Origin: Actinobacteria bacterium UBA3120 | GTDB taxonomy: Bacteria; Actinomycetota; Actinomycetes; S36-B12 | DNA length: 17,052 bases | Assembly: GCA_002365735.1 (NCBI GenBank) | Contig: DEZY01000116.1 | Location: 1-17,052 of the forward strand | Direction: 5' to 3' | Shown: positions 7,392 to 15,213 of the stretch, one piece after another | Numbering within the stretch: position 1 is the stretch's first letter | Layout of the letters: each line of letters starts with the position of its first letter | Position numbers and translations under genes: made by a program | The notes under the pieces: generated by a model | The model's input: the letters and a program-made list of their open reading frames with translations, nothing else | Told to the model about the DNA's origin: nothing | Database searches by the model: none

Positions 7392-8633
7392 GTGAGTAAA
7401 CCGCGCATCGAACCAATTCGAGTTGTGATTCTTGGCAGCACCGGTTCAATCGGTGTGCAGGCACTGGACATTATTCGACGTAACCCAGACCGCTTCACTG
7501 TCGTGGCGCTGTGCGCGACCGGTGCGAACGCCCAAGCTTTGGCTTCGGCGGCCATCGAATTCGAAGTCGAAATCGTGGGGGTAACCCGTGGAACATGTGG
7601 CCAGGACGTGCAGATGCATCTCTTCGCGGGCGTACAAGATCGCGGGTTTTCCCTGGGAGAGCGCACACTACCCGAGTTGGTTATTGGCCCGAGTGCTCCC
7701 GAACAACTAGCCCGACTAGATGTGGACATCGTGCTCAACGCAATTGCGGGAGCCGCGGGGCTCAAAGCAACTTTAGAAACCCTCGCCGCAGGCAACCGAT
7801 TAGCCCTAGCGAATAAGGAGTCTCTCATTATTGGCGGGGATTTGGTCTCACATCTGGCCGTACCGGGTCAGATCATCCCGGTTGATTCGGAGCATTCTGC
7901 AATCGCGCAGTGCTTGCTCGCGGGAAAAGGTCCTGAAGTGCGAAAACTTATTATTACTGCGAGCGGGGGTCCATTTCTTGGGAAGAGTCGAAATCAATTA
8001 GAAAAAGTAAGTATTGACGATGCGCTGGCACACCCCACGTGGAAAATGGGTCCTTTGGTCACCATCAACTCTGCAACCTTGGTGAACAAGGGTCTGGAAG
8101 TTATCGAGGCGCACCTGCTGTTTGATGTGCCGTTTACCGACATCGAGGTAACAGTGCATCCGCAGTCAGTCGTGCACTCCATGGTGGAGTTCATCGACGG
8201 GTCAACAATCGCACAAGCCAGCCCACCCGACATGGGGATTCCCATTGCTTGGGCCCTGTCCGCCGGGCGAGAAGTTTTCCGGGTGCCAGACGCCGCCCCA
8301 GCATGCGACTGGAAAACGGCGTCAACCTGGGAATTTCAGCCCTTGGATGAGGAAGTATTCCCTGCGGTGGGACTTGCCCGGGTCGCCGGCGAGGCGGGGG
8401 GCACCGCACCCGCCGTATTTAACGCCGCGAACGAGGCGGCCGTGGCAGCCTTTTTGGCCGGCGAGATTACTTTTCTGTCAATCGTGGACCACATTGAGCA
8501 CGTTTTACAGCTTCACCTGGCGGGATCGGGTGATTTGGGGCCGGGAAGTTCCTTCGTGTCAGGGAACGCGCTTACACTGGAGGACGTCTTATCCGCTGAT
8601 GGCTGGGCGCGGGAATTTAGCATCGGTGGCTAA
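7392..8633 (+). CDS. dxr: 1-deoxy-D-xylulose 5-phosphate reductoisomerase
   Basis: Cytoplasmic enzyme that rearranges and reduces 1-deoxyxylulose 5-phosphate to methylerythritol 4-phosphate with NADPH, the committed step of the MEP isoprenoid pathway. The 413 residues show the NADPH loop GSTGSIG (15-21), the metal site in VDSEHSA (D165, E167), the phosphate-binding ASGGPF (190-195) and NSATLVNKGLEVIEAH with N232, K233 and E236. The C-terminal helical domain has FNAANEAAVAAFL. The length is normal for actinobacterial Dxr. The start is GTG 7392; there is no SD, but a -10-like hexamer 6 nt upstream suggests a leaderless message. It is followed after 39 nt by the Rip protease gene, as in mycobacteria. 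The site inhibited by fosmidomycin appears intact. Confidence 0.96.
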   Translation: MSKPRIEPIRVVILGSTGSIGVQALDIIRRNPDRFTVVALCATGANAQALASAAIEFEVEIVGVTRGTCGQDVQMHLFAGVQDRGFSLGERTLPELVIGPSAPEQLARLDVDIVLNAIAGAAGLKATLETLAAGNRLALANKESLIIGGDLVSHLAVPGQIIPVDSEHSAIAQCLLAGKGPEVRKLIITASGGPFLGKSRNQLEKVSIDDALAHPTWKMGPLVTINSATLVNKGLEVIEAHLLFDVPFTDIEVTVHPQSVVHSMVEFIDGSTIAQASPPDMGIPIAWALSAGREVFRVPDAAPACDWKTASTWEFQPLDEEVFPAVGLARVAGEAGGTAPAVFNAANEAAVAAFLAGEITFLSIVDHIEHVLQLHLAGSGDLGPGSSFVSGNALTLEDVLSADGWAREFSIGG

Positions 8634-8638
8634 TCAGC

Positions 8639-8674
8639 GGCGGATAGGTATTTTCACTGGAAAGGCGGATAGGT
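8639..8674. repeat. 11-bp direct repeat around the rseP start
   Basis: GGCGGATAGGT occurs at 8639-8649 and again at 8664-8674, 25 bp apart. The second copy contains the spacer between the SD-like AAAGG (8661-8665) and the first two bases of the GTG at 8673. It could be a regulatory half-site pair or a small duplication. The function is unknown. Confidence 0.45.
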
Positions 8675-9995
8675 GTTAGAGGTAATCGGCATTGTGCTTT
8701 TTGCGCTCATCATTGGCCTGTCGATCGCGCTCCACGAAGTGGGACACCTTGTGCCGGCCAAGAAATTTGGTCTTCGCGTACCGGATTACATGGTGGGCTT
8801 TGGCCCGACTATCTGGTCCAAGGTTCGTGGCGAGACGCGATATGGCATCAAAGCGATCCCATTAGGTGGGTACATCCGAATGGTCGGGATGCTTCCTCCT
8901 GCAAAAAATGACCCCGAGGGTCGGTCGCGCTCGATGTCGACCGGACGATTCGCATCTTTGGTGGCTCAAGCTAGAGAAGCTTCATTTGATGAAATTCTCC
9001 CAGGCGACGAGAGCCGCTTGTTCTATAAGCTGCCGGTGCATAAACGCGTGATCATTATGCTCGGCGGCCCGGTCATGAATCTGCTACTGGCTTTTATCTT
9101 CTTCGCGATAGTGCTCGTAGGAATTGGCCTGCCGCAACCTTCACTCAATGTTGCTGCTGTTGTGCCGTGTACACCAACGCTTGTGCAGCCCAATGGTGAT
9201 TCCCTGCCATCGGGAGCCTGCCCAGAAGGAACTGTGCCAACCCCAGCGGCCCAAGCCCGATTACAAGTGGGTGACACGATCGTCTCGGTGGGTGGCCAAT
9301 CGGCCTCGACATGGGAGCAGGTAACAGATTGGATCGTTGCACATCCCAATGTGGGGACCACCCTTGTAGTTGATCGGGGTGAAGGTCAGGTGTCGCTGCC
9401 AATTTTTGTTGCTGAAGTCACCCGACCGGTCTACGACGAAAACGGGGTTGAGACAGGGGAAAGTAACACCGTTGGATTTCTGGGAATGCGTCCAGCGTTC
9501 GAGTATGAACGGCAGTCGATAACGGCTGTTCCGGGTTTCATGTGGGATATCACAGTTCGATCCGTTCAGGCTTTGATCTCGCTACCTGTGCGGCTTTATG
9601 AACTGGTGGCTGACACCTTGCTGGGGGGACAAGATCGAGCAATCGACGGACCGGTATCGGTTGTTGGTGCCAGTCGCCTTGGTGGCGAGATCGCGAGCAT
9701 GGATTCCCCGATATCTTCCAAAGCAGCAACATTTCTGGGGTTGGCCGCCTCGCTAAATCTTTTTCTTTTCCTGTTTAACTTGATCCCGGTTTTGCCCCTA
9801 GACGGCGGTCACGTCGCCGGAGCCCTCTATGAGGGAATAAAGCGGCGAATAGCTCGGTTGAGGGGCACACCAGACCCCGGTCCGGTGGACACCGCCCGAT
9901 TGCTTCCGGTGGCATATGTCGTCGCAGGTGTGCTCTTGGCCATGGGAGTAATCGTGATTTGGGCTGATGTAGTGAAGCCCATCTCGCTGGGCTAA
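8673..9995 (+). CDS. rseP: Site-2 protease (Rip1/RseP family intramembrane zinc metalloprotease)
   Basis: Membrane protease that cuts transmembrane segments, classically of anti-sigma factors. The zinc-binding HEVGH is at residues 21-25 in the first membrane helix, and the second active-site motif [12 protein letters not shown] (369-380) supplies the third ligand, D377. A central PDZ-like domain (about 160-270) lies outside the membrane between hydrophobic segments at about 128-152 and 355-374, with a final helix near 411-431. Length 440 fits Rip1-type enzymes. The start is GTG 8673 with AAAGG 7 nt upstream. It sits between dxr and ispG, as Rv2869c does in M. tuberculosis. Odd feature: the start of the PDZ region has a ~17-residue loop bracketed by C166 and C183, which could form a disulfide. 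Confidence 0.92.
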   Translation: MLEVIGIVLFALIIGLSIALHEVGHLVPAKKFGLRVPDYMVGFGPTIWSKVRGETRYGIKAIPLGGYIRMVGMLPPAKNDPEGRSRSMSTGRFASLVAQAREASFDEILPGDESRLFYKLPVHKRVIIMLGGPVMNLLLAFIFFAIVLVGIGLPQPSLNVAAVVPCTPTLVQPNGDSLPSGACPEGTVPTPAAQARLQVGDTIVSVGGQSASTWEQVTDWIVAHPNVGTTLVVDRGEGQVSLPIFVAEVTRPVYDENGVETGESNTVGFLGMRPAFEYERQSITAVPGFMWDITVRSVQALISLPVRLYELVADTLLGGQDRAIDGPVSVVGASRLGGEIASMDSPISSKAATFLGLAASLNLFLFLFNLIPVLPLDGGHVAGALYEGIKRRIARLRGTPDPGPVDTARLLPVAYVVAGVLLAMGVIVIWADVVKPISLG

Positions 9996-10006
9996 GCCAT
10001 AGGGCC

Positions 10007-10018
10007 GATAATGGGGTC
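10007..10018 (+). promoter_or_regulatory. -10-like element placing the transcript start at the ispG GTG (leaderless)
   Basis: GATAAT (10007-10012, 5 of 6 to TATAAT) lies in the 23-nt rseP-ispG gap and is followed by exactly 6 nt before GTG 10019, the same geometry as upstream of dxr. No SD with suitable spacing is present; GGGG at 10013-10016 is too close to the start. No clear -35 is visible. Confidence 0.5.
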
Positions 10019-11173
10019 GTGAATATTGATTTAGGAATTCCTGCACCACCACCGCCGGTTGTCGCACCGAGGCGTAAGTCACGGCAATTGATTCTTCAGC
10101 ACCGGAACAAATCGCTGGCTGTGGGAGGCGATGCACCCGTAAGCGTTCAATCGATGTGTACGACCGTGACCGCCGATGTAGACAGCACCTTGCAGCAGAT
10201 CGCCGAGTTGACGGCTGCCGGTTGCCAAGCTGTCCGGGTTGCCGTGCCAAGCCAAGACGATGCAGATGCGCTAGCGCAGATCGCAAAGAAGTCTGGGATC
10301 CCAGTGATAGCAGACATTCATTTCCAACCGAAATACGTTTTTGCCGCGATAGATGCTGGCTGTGCCGGAGTGCGAGTCAATCCAGGAAATATTAAAAAAT
10401 TTGATGACAAAGTCGCCGAGATAGCTAAGGCCGCTCTAGAAACTAGGACGCCGATTCGGATTGGGGTGAATGCGGGCTCCCTTGACCCACGGCTGCTGGA
10501 AAAATACGGTAAGGCCACGCCGGAGGCTCTTGTTGAATCTGCTTTGTGGGAAGCATCGCTATTTGAGGAACACGGTTTTGGAGATATCAAGATTTCGGTC
10601 AAGCACCATGACCCGGTGATCATGATGATGGCGTACATGCAATTGGCGCAACAGTGCGACTACCCATTACATTTGGGCGTGACGGAGGCAGGGCCAGCCT
10701 TTCAAGGAACCATTAAATCAGCCGTTGCATTTGGTGGGCTGCTCTCGCGCGGAATCGGTGACACAATTCGGGTGTCACTTTCGGCGCCCCCGGTTGAAGA
10801 AATAAAAGTCGGCATAGGAATTTTGGAATCATTAAATCTGCGCCAACGCGGACTCGAAATCGTCTCTTGCCCTTCGTGTGGTCGCGCTCAGGTTGATGTG
10901 TACACGTTGGCCGAACAGGTCACTGCAGGGTTGGAAGGCCTTGAGGTTCCGCTTCGAGTCGCGGTTATGGGTTGTGTCGTCAATGGACCCGGTGAAGCCC
11001 GTGAAGCTGATCTTGGTGTGGCTTCGGGTAACGGTAAAGGGCAAATCTTTGTCAAAGGCGAGGTCATCAAGACAGTTCCTGAGTCACAGATCGTGGAGAC
11101 ACTTATCGAGGAAGCCATGAAACTCGCGGAGTCCATGGACACCAAAGGCGAGCCCTCCGTCATCACGGCTTAG
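10019..11173 (+). CDS. ispG: 4-hydroxy-3-methylbut-2-en-1-yl diphosphate synthase (flavodoxin/ferredoxin)
   Basis: [4Fe-4S] enzyme of the MEP pathway that reduces MEcPP to HMBPP. The N-terminal TIM-barrel part carries [10 protein letters not shown] and [14 protein letters not shown]. The C-terminal cluster-binding domain carries the three ligand cysteines in CPSCG (C284, C287) and CVVNGPGEA (C319), with the fourth ligand Glu at E326. The 384-residue length is typical. The proline-rich N-terminus ([18 protein letters not shown]) resembles actinobacterial IspG and supports GTG 10019 as the start. It lies 23 nt after rseP, two genes after dxr, so two MEP enzymes are physically linked. It is followed by a GNAT gene after 9 nt. 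Confidence 0.96.
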   Translation: MNIDLGIPAPPPPVVAPRRKSRQLILQHRNKSLAVGGDAPVSVQSMCTTVTADVDSTLQQIAELTAAGCQAVRVAVPSQDDADALAQIAKKSGIPVIADIHFQPKYVFAAIDAGCAGVRVNPGNIKKFDDKVAEIAKAALETRTPIRIGVNAGSLDPRLLEKYGKATPEALVESALWEASLFEEHGFGDIKISVKHHDPVIMMMAYMQLAQQCDYPLHLGVTEAGPAFQGTIKSAVAFGGLLSRGIGDTIRVSLSAPPVEEIKVGIGILESLNLRQRGLEIVSCPSCGRAQVDVYTLAEQVTAGLEGLEVPLRVAVMGCVVNGPGEAREADLGVASGNGKGQIFVKGEVIKTVPESQIVETLIEEAMKLAESMDTKGEPSVITA

Positions 11174-11182
11174 TCCACTCAC

Positions 11183-12055
11183 ATGAGCATTACTCAGCGC
11201 GAACGACCCGTGAGCTTTAGTTCCGGTGCCGTTCGCAACGTCATGCAGCACGAGCTCCCAAAGGCGCTCGCGCTCGCACGACAAAATGCCAAGGTGAACG
11301 GATTCGTAATCAGCCGGATCGAAGCCGCTCTCATTGATCACTGGAGGCTAGGCGGGGCGCTGTGGGGATATGTAAATGCAGGTGAAATTCAGAGCATGCT
11401 TTTCGTTGGTGCAAATATTGTCCCGGTGAATACTGACGCATCAGCGCGCGGTGCATTCGCTCAAGAACTGATTCGAGCCGGCCGGCGTAGTGCATCTTTA
11501 TTGGGCCAGCAGTCGGAGGTACTTGGGATCTGGGAGGGCATGCAGACGTATTGGGGCAAGGCCCGAGTGGTGCGCGAGAATCAGCCGTTTCTGATGATTG
11601 ATCGGCAGCCAGAAGTTCCCACTGACCCAAGGGTGCGCCGGGTGGAAAGCGATGAGATCGACGTGTTGTTCCCGGCGTGTGTGGACATGTTTACCCAGGA
11701 AGTGGGAGTCTCTCCAATTTCTAATGGGGGAGAGCTTCAGTACCGCAGGCGGATCGCCGAAGTAATTAGTTCGGGGATGGCATTCGCTATTATTGAGAAC
11801 AGTCGGGTGCTTTTTAAGGTCGAAGTGGGATTTACCACCGCAGAGGCGGCCCAGATCCAAGGCGTGTGGGTTGACCCCACCTCGAGAGGCCAAGGCCTTG
11901 CCGTCCCAGCGCTATCGGCCGCGATTATGCAGATCCGCGAAGCATTCGCTCATAGTGTCACCCTGTATGTAAATGACTTCAATACCCCTGCGCGCAAAAC
12001 GTATGCGCAACTTGGTTTCGAGCAACACGCCACCTTTGCCACAGTCTTGTTTTAA
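11183..12055 (+). CDS. GNAT family N-acetyltransferase with N-terminal DUF4081-type domain
   Basis: Two-part protein of 290 residues. The N-terminal ~150 residues look like the DUF4081 domain found in actinobacterial acetyltransferases such as Rv2867c, which occupies the same place after ispG. The C-terminal half is a GNAT fold: the acetyl-CoA pyrophosphate loop VDPTSRGQGLA (230-240, Q/RxxGxG/A pattern) and the closing LYVNDFNTPARKTYAQLGF (261-279), with the usual Asn and Tyr. The substrate is unknown; protein, peptide or small amine are all possible. ATG 11183 lacks a clear SD and is only 9 nt after ispG, so translation may depend on reinitiation. GTG at 11210 (codon 10) is an alternative start. 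A hairpin lies 10 nt after the stop. Confidence 0.88.
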   Translation: MSITQRERPVSFSSGAVRNVMQHELPKALALARQNAKVNGFVISRIEAALIDHWRLGGALWGYVNAGEIQSMLFVGANIVPVNTDASARGAFAQELIRAGRRSASLLGQQSEVLGIWEGMQTYWGKARVVRENQPFLMIDRQPEVPTDPRVRRVESDEIDVLFPACVDMFTQEVGVSPISNGGELQYRRRIAEVISSGMAFAIIENSRVLFKVEVGFTTAEAAQIQGVWVDPTSRGQGLAVPALSAAIMQIREAFAHSVTLYVNDFNTPARKTYAQLGFEQHATFATVLF

Positions 12056-12064
12056 CCTCAAGGG

Positions 12065-12090
12065 GAGTAGCGGGTCATTGGCCACTACTC
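12065..12090 (+). terminator. Hairpin in the GNAT-proS gap, possible terminator without T run
   Basis: GAGTAG (12065-12070) pairs with CTACTC (12085-12090). After one C-A mismatch the stem continues with GG/CC, leaving an 8-nt loop. It begins 10 nt after the GNAT stop. The following TCTCTGACG is not a real T tract. Its location suits the end of the dxr-ispG transcript, but termination is only a possibility. Confidence 0.3.
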
Positions 12091-12154
12091 TCTGACGCAT
12101 AGGTGGAAGATCCGCCCATTACAGGTGAATAGATCAATTGAAATTGAGGTAACC

Positions 12155-13933
12155 GTGATCCAGCGTATGTCAACCCTTTTTGTGCGGACATTGCGCGAGG
12201 ATCCGGCCGACGCAGAAGTACCCAGCCACAAACTGCTAGTGCGGGCTGGTTACGTTCGCAGAATTGCTCCCGGGATCTTCTCGTGGTTGCCACTTGGCTA
12301 TCAAGTATTTCGCAATGTTGAGGCAATCGTCCGCGAGGAAATGAATCAAGCGGGTTTCCAAGAGGTACATTTCCCCGCGTTACTGCCACGTGACGCCTAT
12401 GAAACGAGCGGTCGATGGACCGAATACGGCGACAACCTTTTTCGCCTCAAAGATCGTAAAGGCAATGACTATCTCTTAGCTCCAACGCATGAAGAAATGT
12501 TCACGCAGATGGTGAAAGGTGAATTCTCCTCTTACCGCGACCTCCCCCTGTGGATTTACCAGATTCAAACGAAATATCGTGATGAAGCTCGGCCTCGTGC
12601 CGGCATTCTTCGCGGTCGTGAGTTTGTCATGAAGGACTCCTATTCATTTGATGTAGATGATGCGGGGCTTGAGTTTTCGTACAACCGACATCGAGACGTG
12701 TACATCTCCACATTCGAACGCATGAAGGTCGATTACGTAATAGTTTCTGCAATGGCTGGTGCAATGGGCGGATCTCGCAGCGAGGAGTTCCTTGCTAAGA
12801 GCCAGTTCGGGGAAGATACCTATGTACGATGCGAATGTGGATTCGCGGCTAATGTCGAGGCGCTCCACATCCCGCTGGCGTCATTTGATCCCGGAGTTAA
12901 TCTGGAGACGGAACTGCCGGCTTCACGTGCAGAGCAGACTCCTGAAACCCCAACAATTGATTCACTCGTCAACGTGTCCAATGAGCGGGCAGATTTGGCT
13001 CGAGCCGACCGTCTGTGGAACGCGGCAGACACCTTAAAAAATATTTTGCTCATCGTGACTAACGCTGACGGAAGTGAAGAGCCGCTTGCGATCGGCTTGC
13101 CCGGTGATCGTGAGATTGACACACGCAGACTCGAAGCTGCCTTGTATCCACGAGTGGCCCGTCCATTTGAGGAGGCAGACTTTGCCACACACCCGGGACT
13201 CATTAAGGGCTACATCGGTCCAGGCGCGCTGGGTAGAAAATCGAAGAGCGGGATTGAATTCCTTACTGACCCCCGGGTAGTGAGAGGCACTCGGTGGATC
13301 ACCGGAGCCAATATTAAAGGCCAACACGTGTATGACTTGGTGTCCGAGCGCGACTTTGAATCTGACGGTGTGATCGACGTAGCGGAAGTCTTTGATGGAG
13401 ACCCATGTGCATCATGTGGGGGAACGGTAAGCCTGGCCCGTGGTATCGAAATTGGACATATATTCCAACTTGGTCGCAAATACGCCGAAGCGCTGGGGCT
13501 TAAAGTGCTGGATGAAAGCGGCAAGTTGGTCACGGTCACCATGGGTTCCTACGGAATAGGTGTTTCACGAGCAGTAGCTGTGATTGCTGAACAGCACCAC
13601 GACGACAAAGGTTTGGTGTGGCCGCGTGAAATAGCCCCAGCAGACATTTATCTGGTTGCAGCTGGAAAGTCAGAAGATGTAGCAACCAAGGCAGAAGAGC
13701 TCGCGCAGGTCTGGGACCAAATGGGTTTGCGCGTGATCCTTGATGACCGGGTAGGTGTTTCACCCGGTGTGAAGTTCAATGATTCCGAATTGATTGGCGT
13801 TCCTACAATCGTGGTCATCGGCAAGGGCTTGGAAAGAGGCATGATCGAGGTAAAGGATCGTGCGAGCGGAGAGCGCGTTGATATCGCACTTGACGATGCA
13901 ATTGCCGCAGTGCACCGCATATGTACGACCTGA
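12155..13933 (+). CDS. proS: Prolyl-tRNA synthetase, bacterial type with editing insertion
   Basis: Class II synthetase that charges tRNA-Pro. From GTG 12155 it has 592 residues. The N-terminus carries TLREDPADAEVPSHKLLVRA, usual in actinobacterial ProS. Motif 2 is YRDEARPRAGILRGREF (141-157) with FVMKDSYSF, and motif 3 is around GSYGIGVSR (464-472). Between them is the ~180-residue insertion that edits Ala-tRNA-Pro, flanked by CEC (C226, C228) and CASC (C418, C421) pairs. The last ~95 residues are the anticodon-binding domain. I prefer GTG 12155 over an in-frame GTG at 12125 because GAGG (12146-12149) is 5 nt upstream and family proteins begin close to this point. ATG 12167 is also possible. 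Its 3' end overlaps the next gene by 13 nt. Confidence 0.95.
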   Translation: MIQRMSTLFVRTLREDPADAEVPSHKLLVRAGYVRRIAPGIFSWLPLGYQVFRNVEAIVREEMNQAGFQEVHFPALLPRDAYETSGRWTEYGDNLFRLKDRKGNDYLLAPTHEEMFTQMVKGEFSSYRDLPLWIYQIQTKYRDEARPRAGILRGREFVMKDSYSFDVDDAGLEFSYNRHRDVYISTFERMKVDYVIVSAMAGAMGGSRSEEFLAKSQFGEDTYVRCECGFAANVEALHIPLASFDPGVNLETELPASRAEQTPETPTIDSLVNVSNERADLARADRLWNAADTLKNILLIVTNADGSEEPLAIGLPGDREIDTRRLEAALYPRVARPFEEADFATHPGLIKGYIGPGALGRKSKSGIEFLTDPRVVRGTRWITGANIKGQHVYDLVSERDFESDGVIDVAEVFDGDPCASCGGTVSLARGIEIGHIFQLGRKYAEALGLKVLDESGKLVTVTMGSYGIGVSRAVAVIAEQHHDDKGLVWPREIAPADIYLVAAGKSEDVATKAEELAQVWDQMGLRVILDDRVGVSPGVKFNDSELIGVPTIVVIGKGLERGMIEVKDRASGERVDIALDDAIAAVHRICTT

Positions 13934-14697
13934 GTATCTGGACGGTTCTACTCCTGGCGCTTGCGGCAGGCGTCGCAGGTTGGGTCGATGCAGTAAGCGG
14001 CGGGGGAGGGCTACTGCAGTTGCCGGCGTTGTTTATTGCGCTTCCAGCTGGGAGCGAAGTCAATGCACTCGCAACCAACAAACTCTCTAGCATTTTTGGC
14101 ACAGCGACTGCAGCACGCACCTACATCAAGCATCTCAGCCCTGATTGGAAAACCGCCCTGCCAATGGCGAGCGTGGCATTTGCATTTTCGGCTCTAGGGG
14201 CTACCACGGCACATGCCGTCCCTACGAAATATTTCGGTACTGCGGTTGTGATCGCTCTAGCGATTGTATGGATCTGGACTTTGATGAATCCGTTCATGGG
14301 TGCAGAAAGCAATATGCGGTGGAGCGGGGGCACCCGGCACTACGCGGCCGCAATATTCGTCGGGGCGATAATCGGCTTCTACGACGGAATTTTTGGGCCG
14401 GGGACTGGTTCGTTTCTGTTAATTGCCCTCGTCGGCCTGCTGGGTTATTCATTTCTTTCGGCTTCATCCACAGCCAAGATTGTCAATCTGGGTACCAATG
14501 CTGCAGCCCTAATGGTGTTTGGATTTTCTGGTTCCATATTGTGGACACTCGGCCTGCTGATGGCAGTGTGCAATATCGGTGGAGCCTATTTGGGAGCTCG
14601 AACGGCAATTAGGCGCGGCAGCCCATTTGTCCGGCTGGTATTCCTTGGAATTGTCGCAATTTTGATTGTCCGGCTGGCTTGGGATCTGTGGATGTAG
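13921..14697 (+). CDS. TSUP (TauE/SafE, YfcA-like) family membrane transporter
   Basis: Integral membrane protein of 258 residues with about seven or eight hydrophobic segments. It shows the internal duplication typical of TSUP proteins. The first half has GWVDAVSGGGGLLQLPALF (20-38) then NKLSSIFGTATAA (53-65). The second half has GFYDGIFGPGTGSFLLIAL (152-170) then AKIVNLGTNAAA (185-196). Both halves keep an Asp (D23, D155) and the glycine cluster. The family moves small anions such as sulfite, sulfoacetate or other organosulfur compounds out of or into the cell; the substrate here cannot be told. ATG 13921 lies inside the end of proS (13-nt overlap, different frame) with no good SD, so expression is probably coupled to proS. 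It precedes rimP. Confidence 0.85.
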   Translation: MYDLSIWTVLLLALAAGVAGWVDAVSGGGGLLQLPALFIALPAGSEVNALATNKLSSIFGTATAARTYIKHLSPDWKTALPMASVAFAFSALGATTAHAVPTKYFGTAVVIALAIVWIWTLMNPFMGAESNMRWSGGTRHYAAAIFVGAIIGFYDGIFGPGTGSFLLIALVGLLGYSFLSASSTAKIVNLGTNAAALMVFGFSGSILWTLGLLMAVCNIGGAYLGARTAIRRGSPFVRLVFLGIVAILIVRLAWDLWM

Positions 14698-14704
14698 AGT
14701 GTGC

Positions 14705-14728
14705 ACCACAACTGACCAACCACAACTG
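14705..14728. repeat. 10-bp direct repeat upstream of rimP
   Basis: ACCACAACTG occurs at 14705-14714 and 14719-14728, a 14-bp period, in the short TSUP-rimP gap. If rimP were translated from the upstream GTG at 14699, the repeat would be coding. It is too short to assign a function. Confidence 0.35.
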
Positions 14729-14746
14729 GAAATCGCGGTGAGAATT

Positions 14747-15211
14747 ATGGCTGTACCACTTGAAAGCGCACGCGATGCCGCACAAGCCGTATGCACAACT
14801 TTGGGCGTGGATCTTGAAGACTGCTCAGTTAAAAATGCGGGGCGACGTGAAGTGCTCACCGTTGTTGTTGATAAAGATGGTGGCGTTGACCTCGACGAAG
14901 TCGCGAAGATTAGTAGTGCAATCTCTGAGTTACTTGATTCCATTGAAGAACTTGAAGAAAATCCCTTCGTTCTGGAAGTAACTTCGCCCGGAATAGATCG
15001 ACCGCTGACCCACATTCGGCATTGGCGCCGGGCGGTTAGTCGCTTAGTCGATGTGTCATTTACAGGCGAGCAGACCAACTCCTTGATCCGAATTCAATCG
15101 GTTGAGGGCGACCAGATCAGCGGCACCGACCCCAAAGGCAATGTGGTGGTGTTCGGAGTTCCTGAAGTTGACACAGCCATTGTCCAGATTGAATTCAACC
15201 GTGAGGAGTAG
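14747..15211 (+). CDS. rimP: Ribosome maturation factor RimP
   Basis: Assembly factor for the 30S ribosomal subunit. From ATG 14747 it has 154 residues: an N-terminal alpha/beta domain with VVVDKDGGVDLDEVAKIS (39-56), the family signature LEVTSPGIDRPL (76-87), and a C-terminal SH3-like domain (about 90-154). I chose ATG 14747 because GGTGA (14737-14741), complementary to the 16S 3' end, is 5 nt upstream. Other in-frame starts are GTG 14738, GTG 14699 and TTG 14666 (inside the previous gene); the upstream residues look unlike RimP. It is followed after 2 nt by nusA, the almost universal rimP-nusA-infB order. Confidence 0.93.
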   Translation: MAVPLESARDAAQAVCTTLGVDLEDCSVKNAGRREVLTVVVDKDGGVDLDEVAKISSAISELLDSIEELEENPFVLEVTSPGIDRPLTHIRHWRRAVSRLVDVSFTGEQTNSLIRIQSVEGDQISGTDPKGNVVVFGVPEVDTAIVQIEFNREE

Positions 15212-15213
15212 AC

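Noticed and set aside
9798..10286. A 162-codon open frame on the minus strand across the rseP-ispG junction
   Set aside because: It runs opposite two well-supported genes and has no recognisable domain.
12078..12105. Promoter for proS (TTGGCC with a TAGGTG-like -10)
   Set aside because: Neither hexamer matches well at a 16-18 nt spacing.
12125..12154. GTG at 12125 as the proS start, adding ten residues
   Set aside because: The added residues do not look like ProS, no SD precedes 12125, and a good GAGG precedes GTG 12155.
14666..14746. Upstream starts for rimP (TTG 14666, GTG 14699, GTG 14738)
   Set aside because: The first lies inside the TSUP gene and none has a better SD than ATG 14747; the extra residues look unlike RimP.
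14509..15078. A 189-codon open frame on the minus strand
   Set aside because: It lies opposite the TSUP gene and rimP, has Ser/Thr-rich composition without motifs, and is explained as a shadow of those genes.
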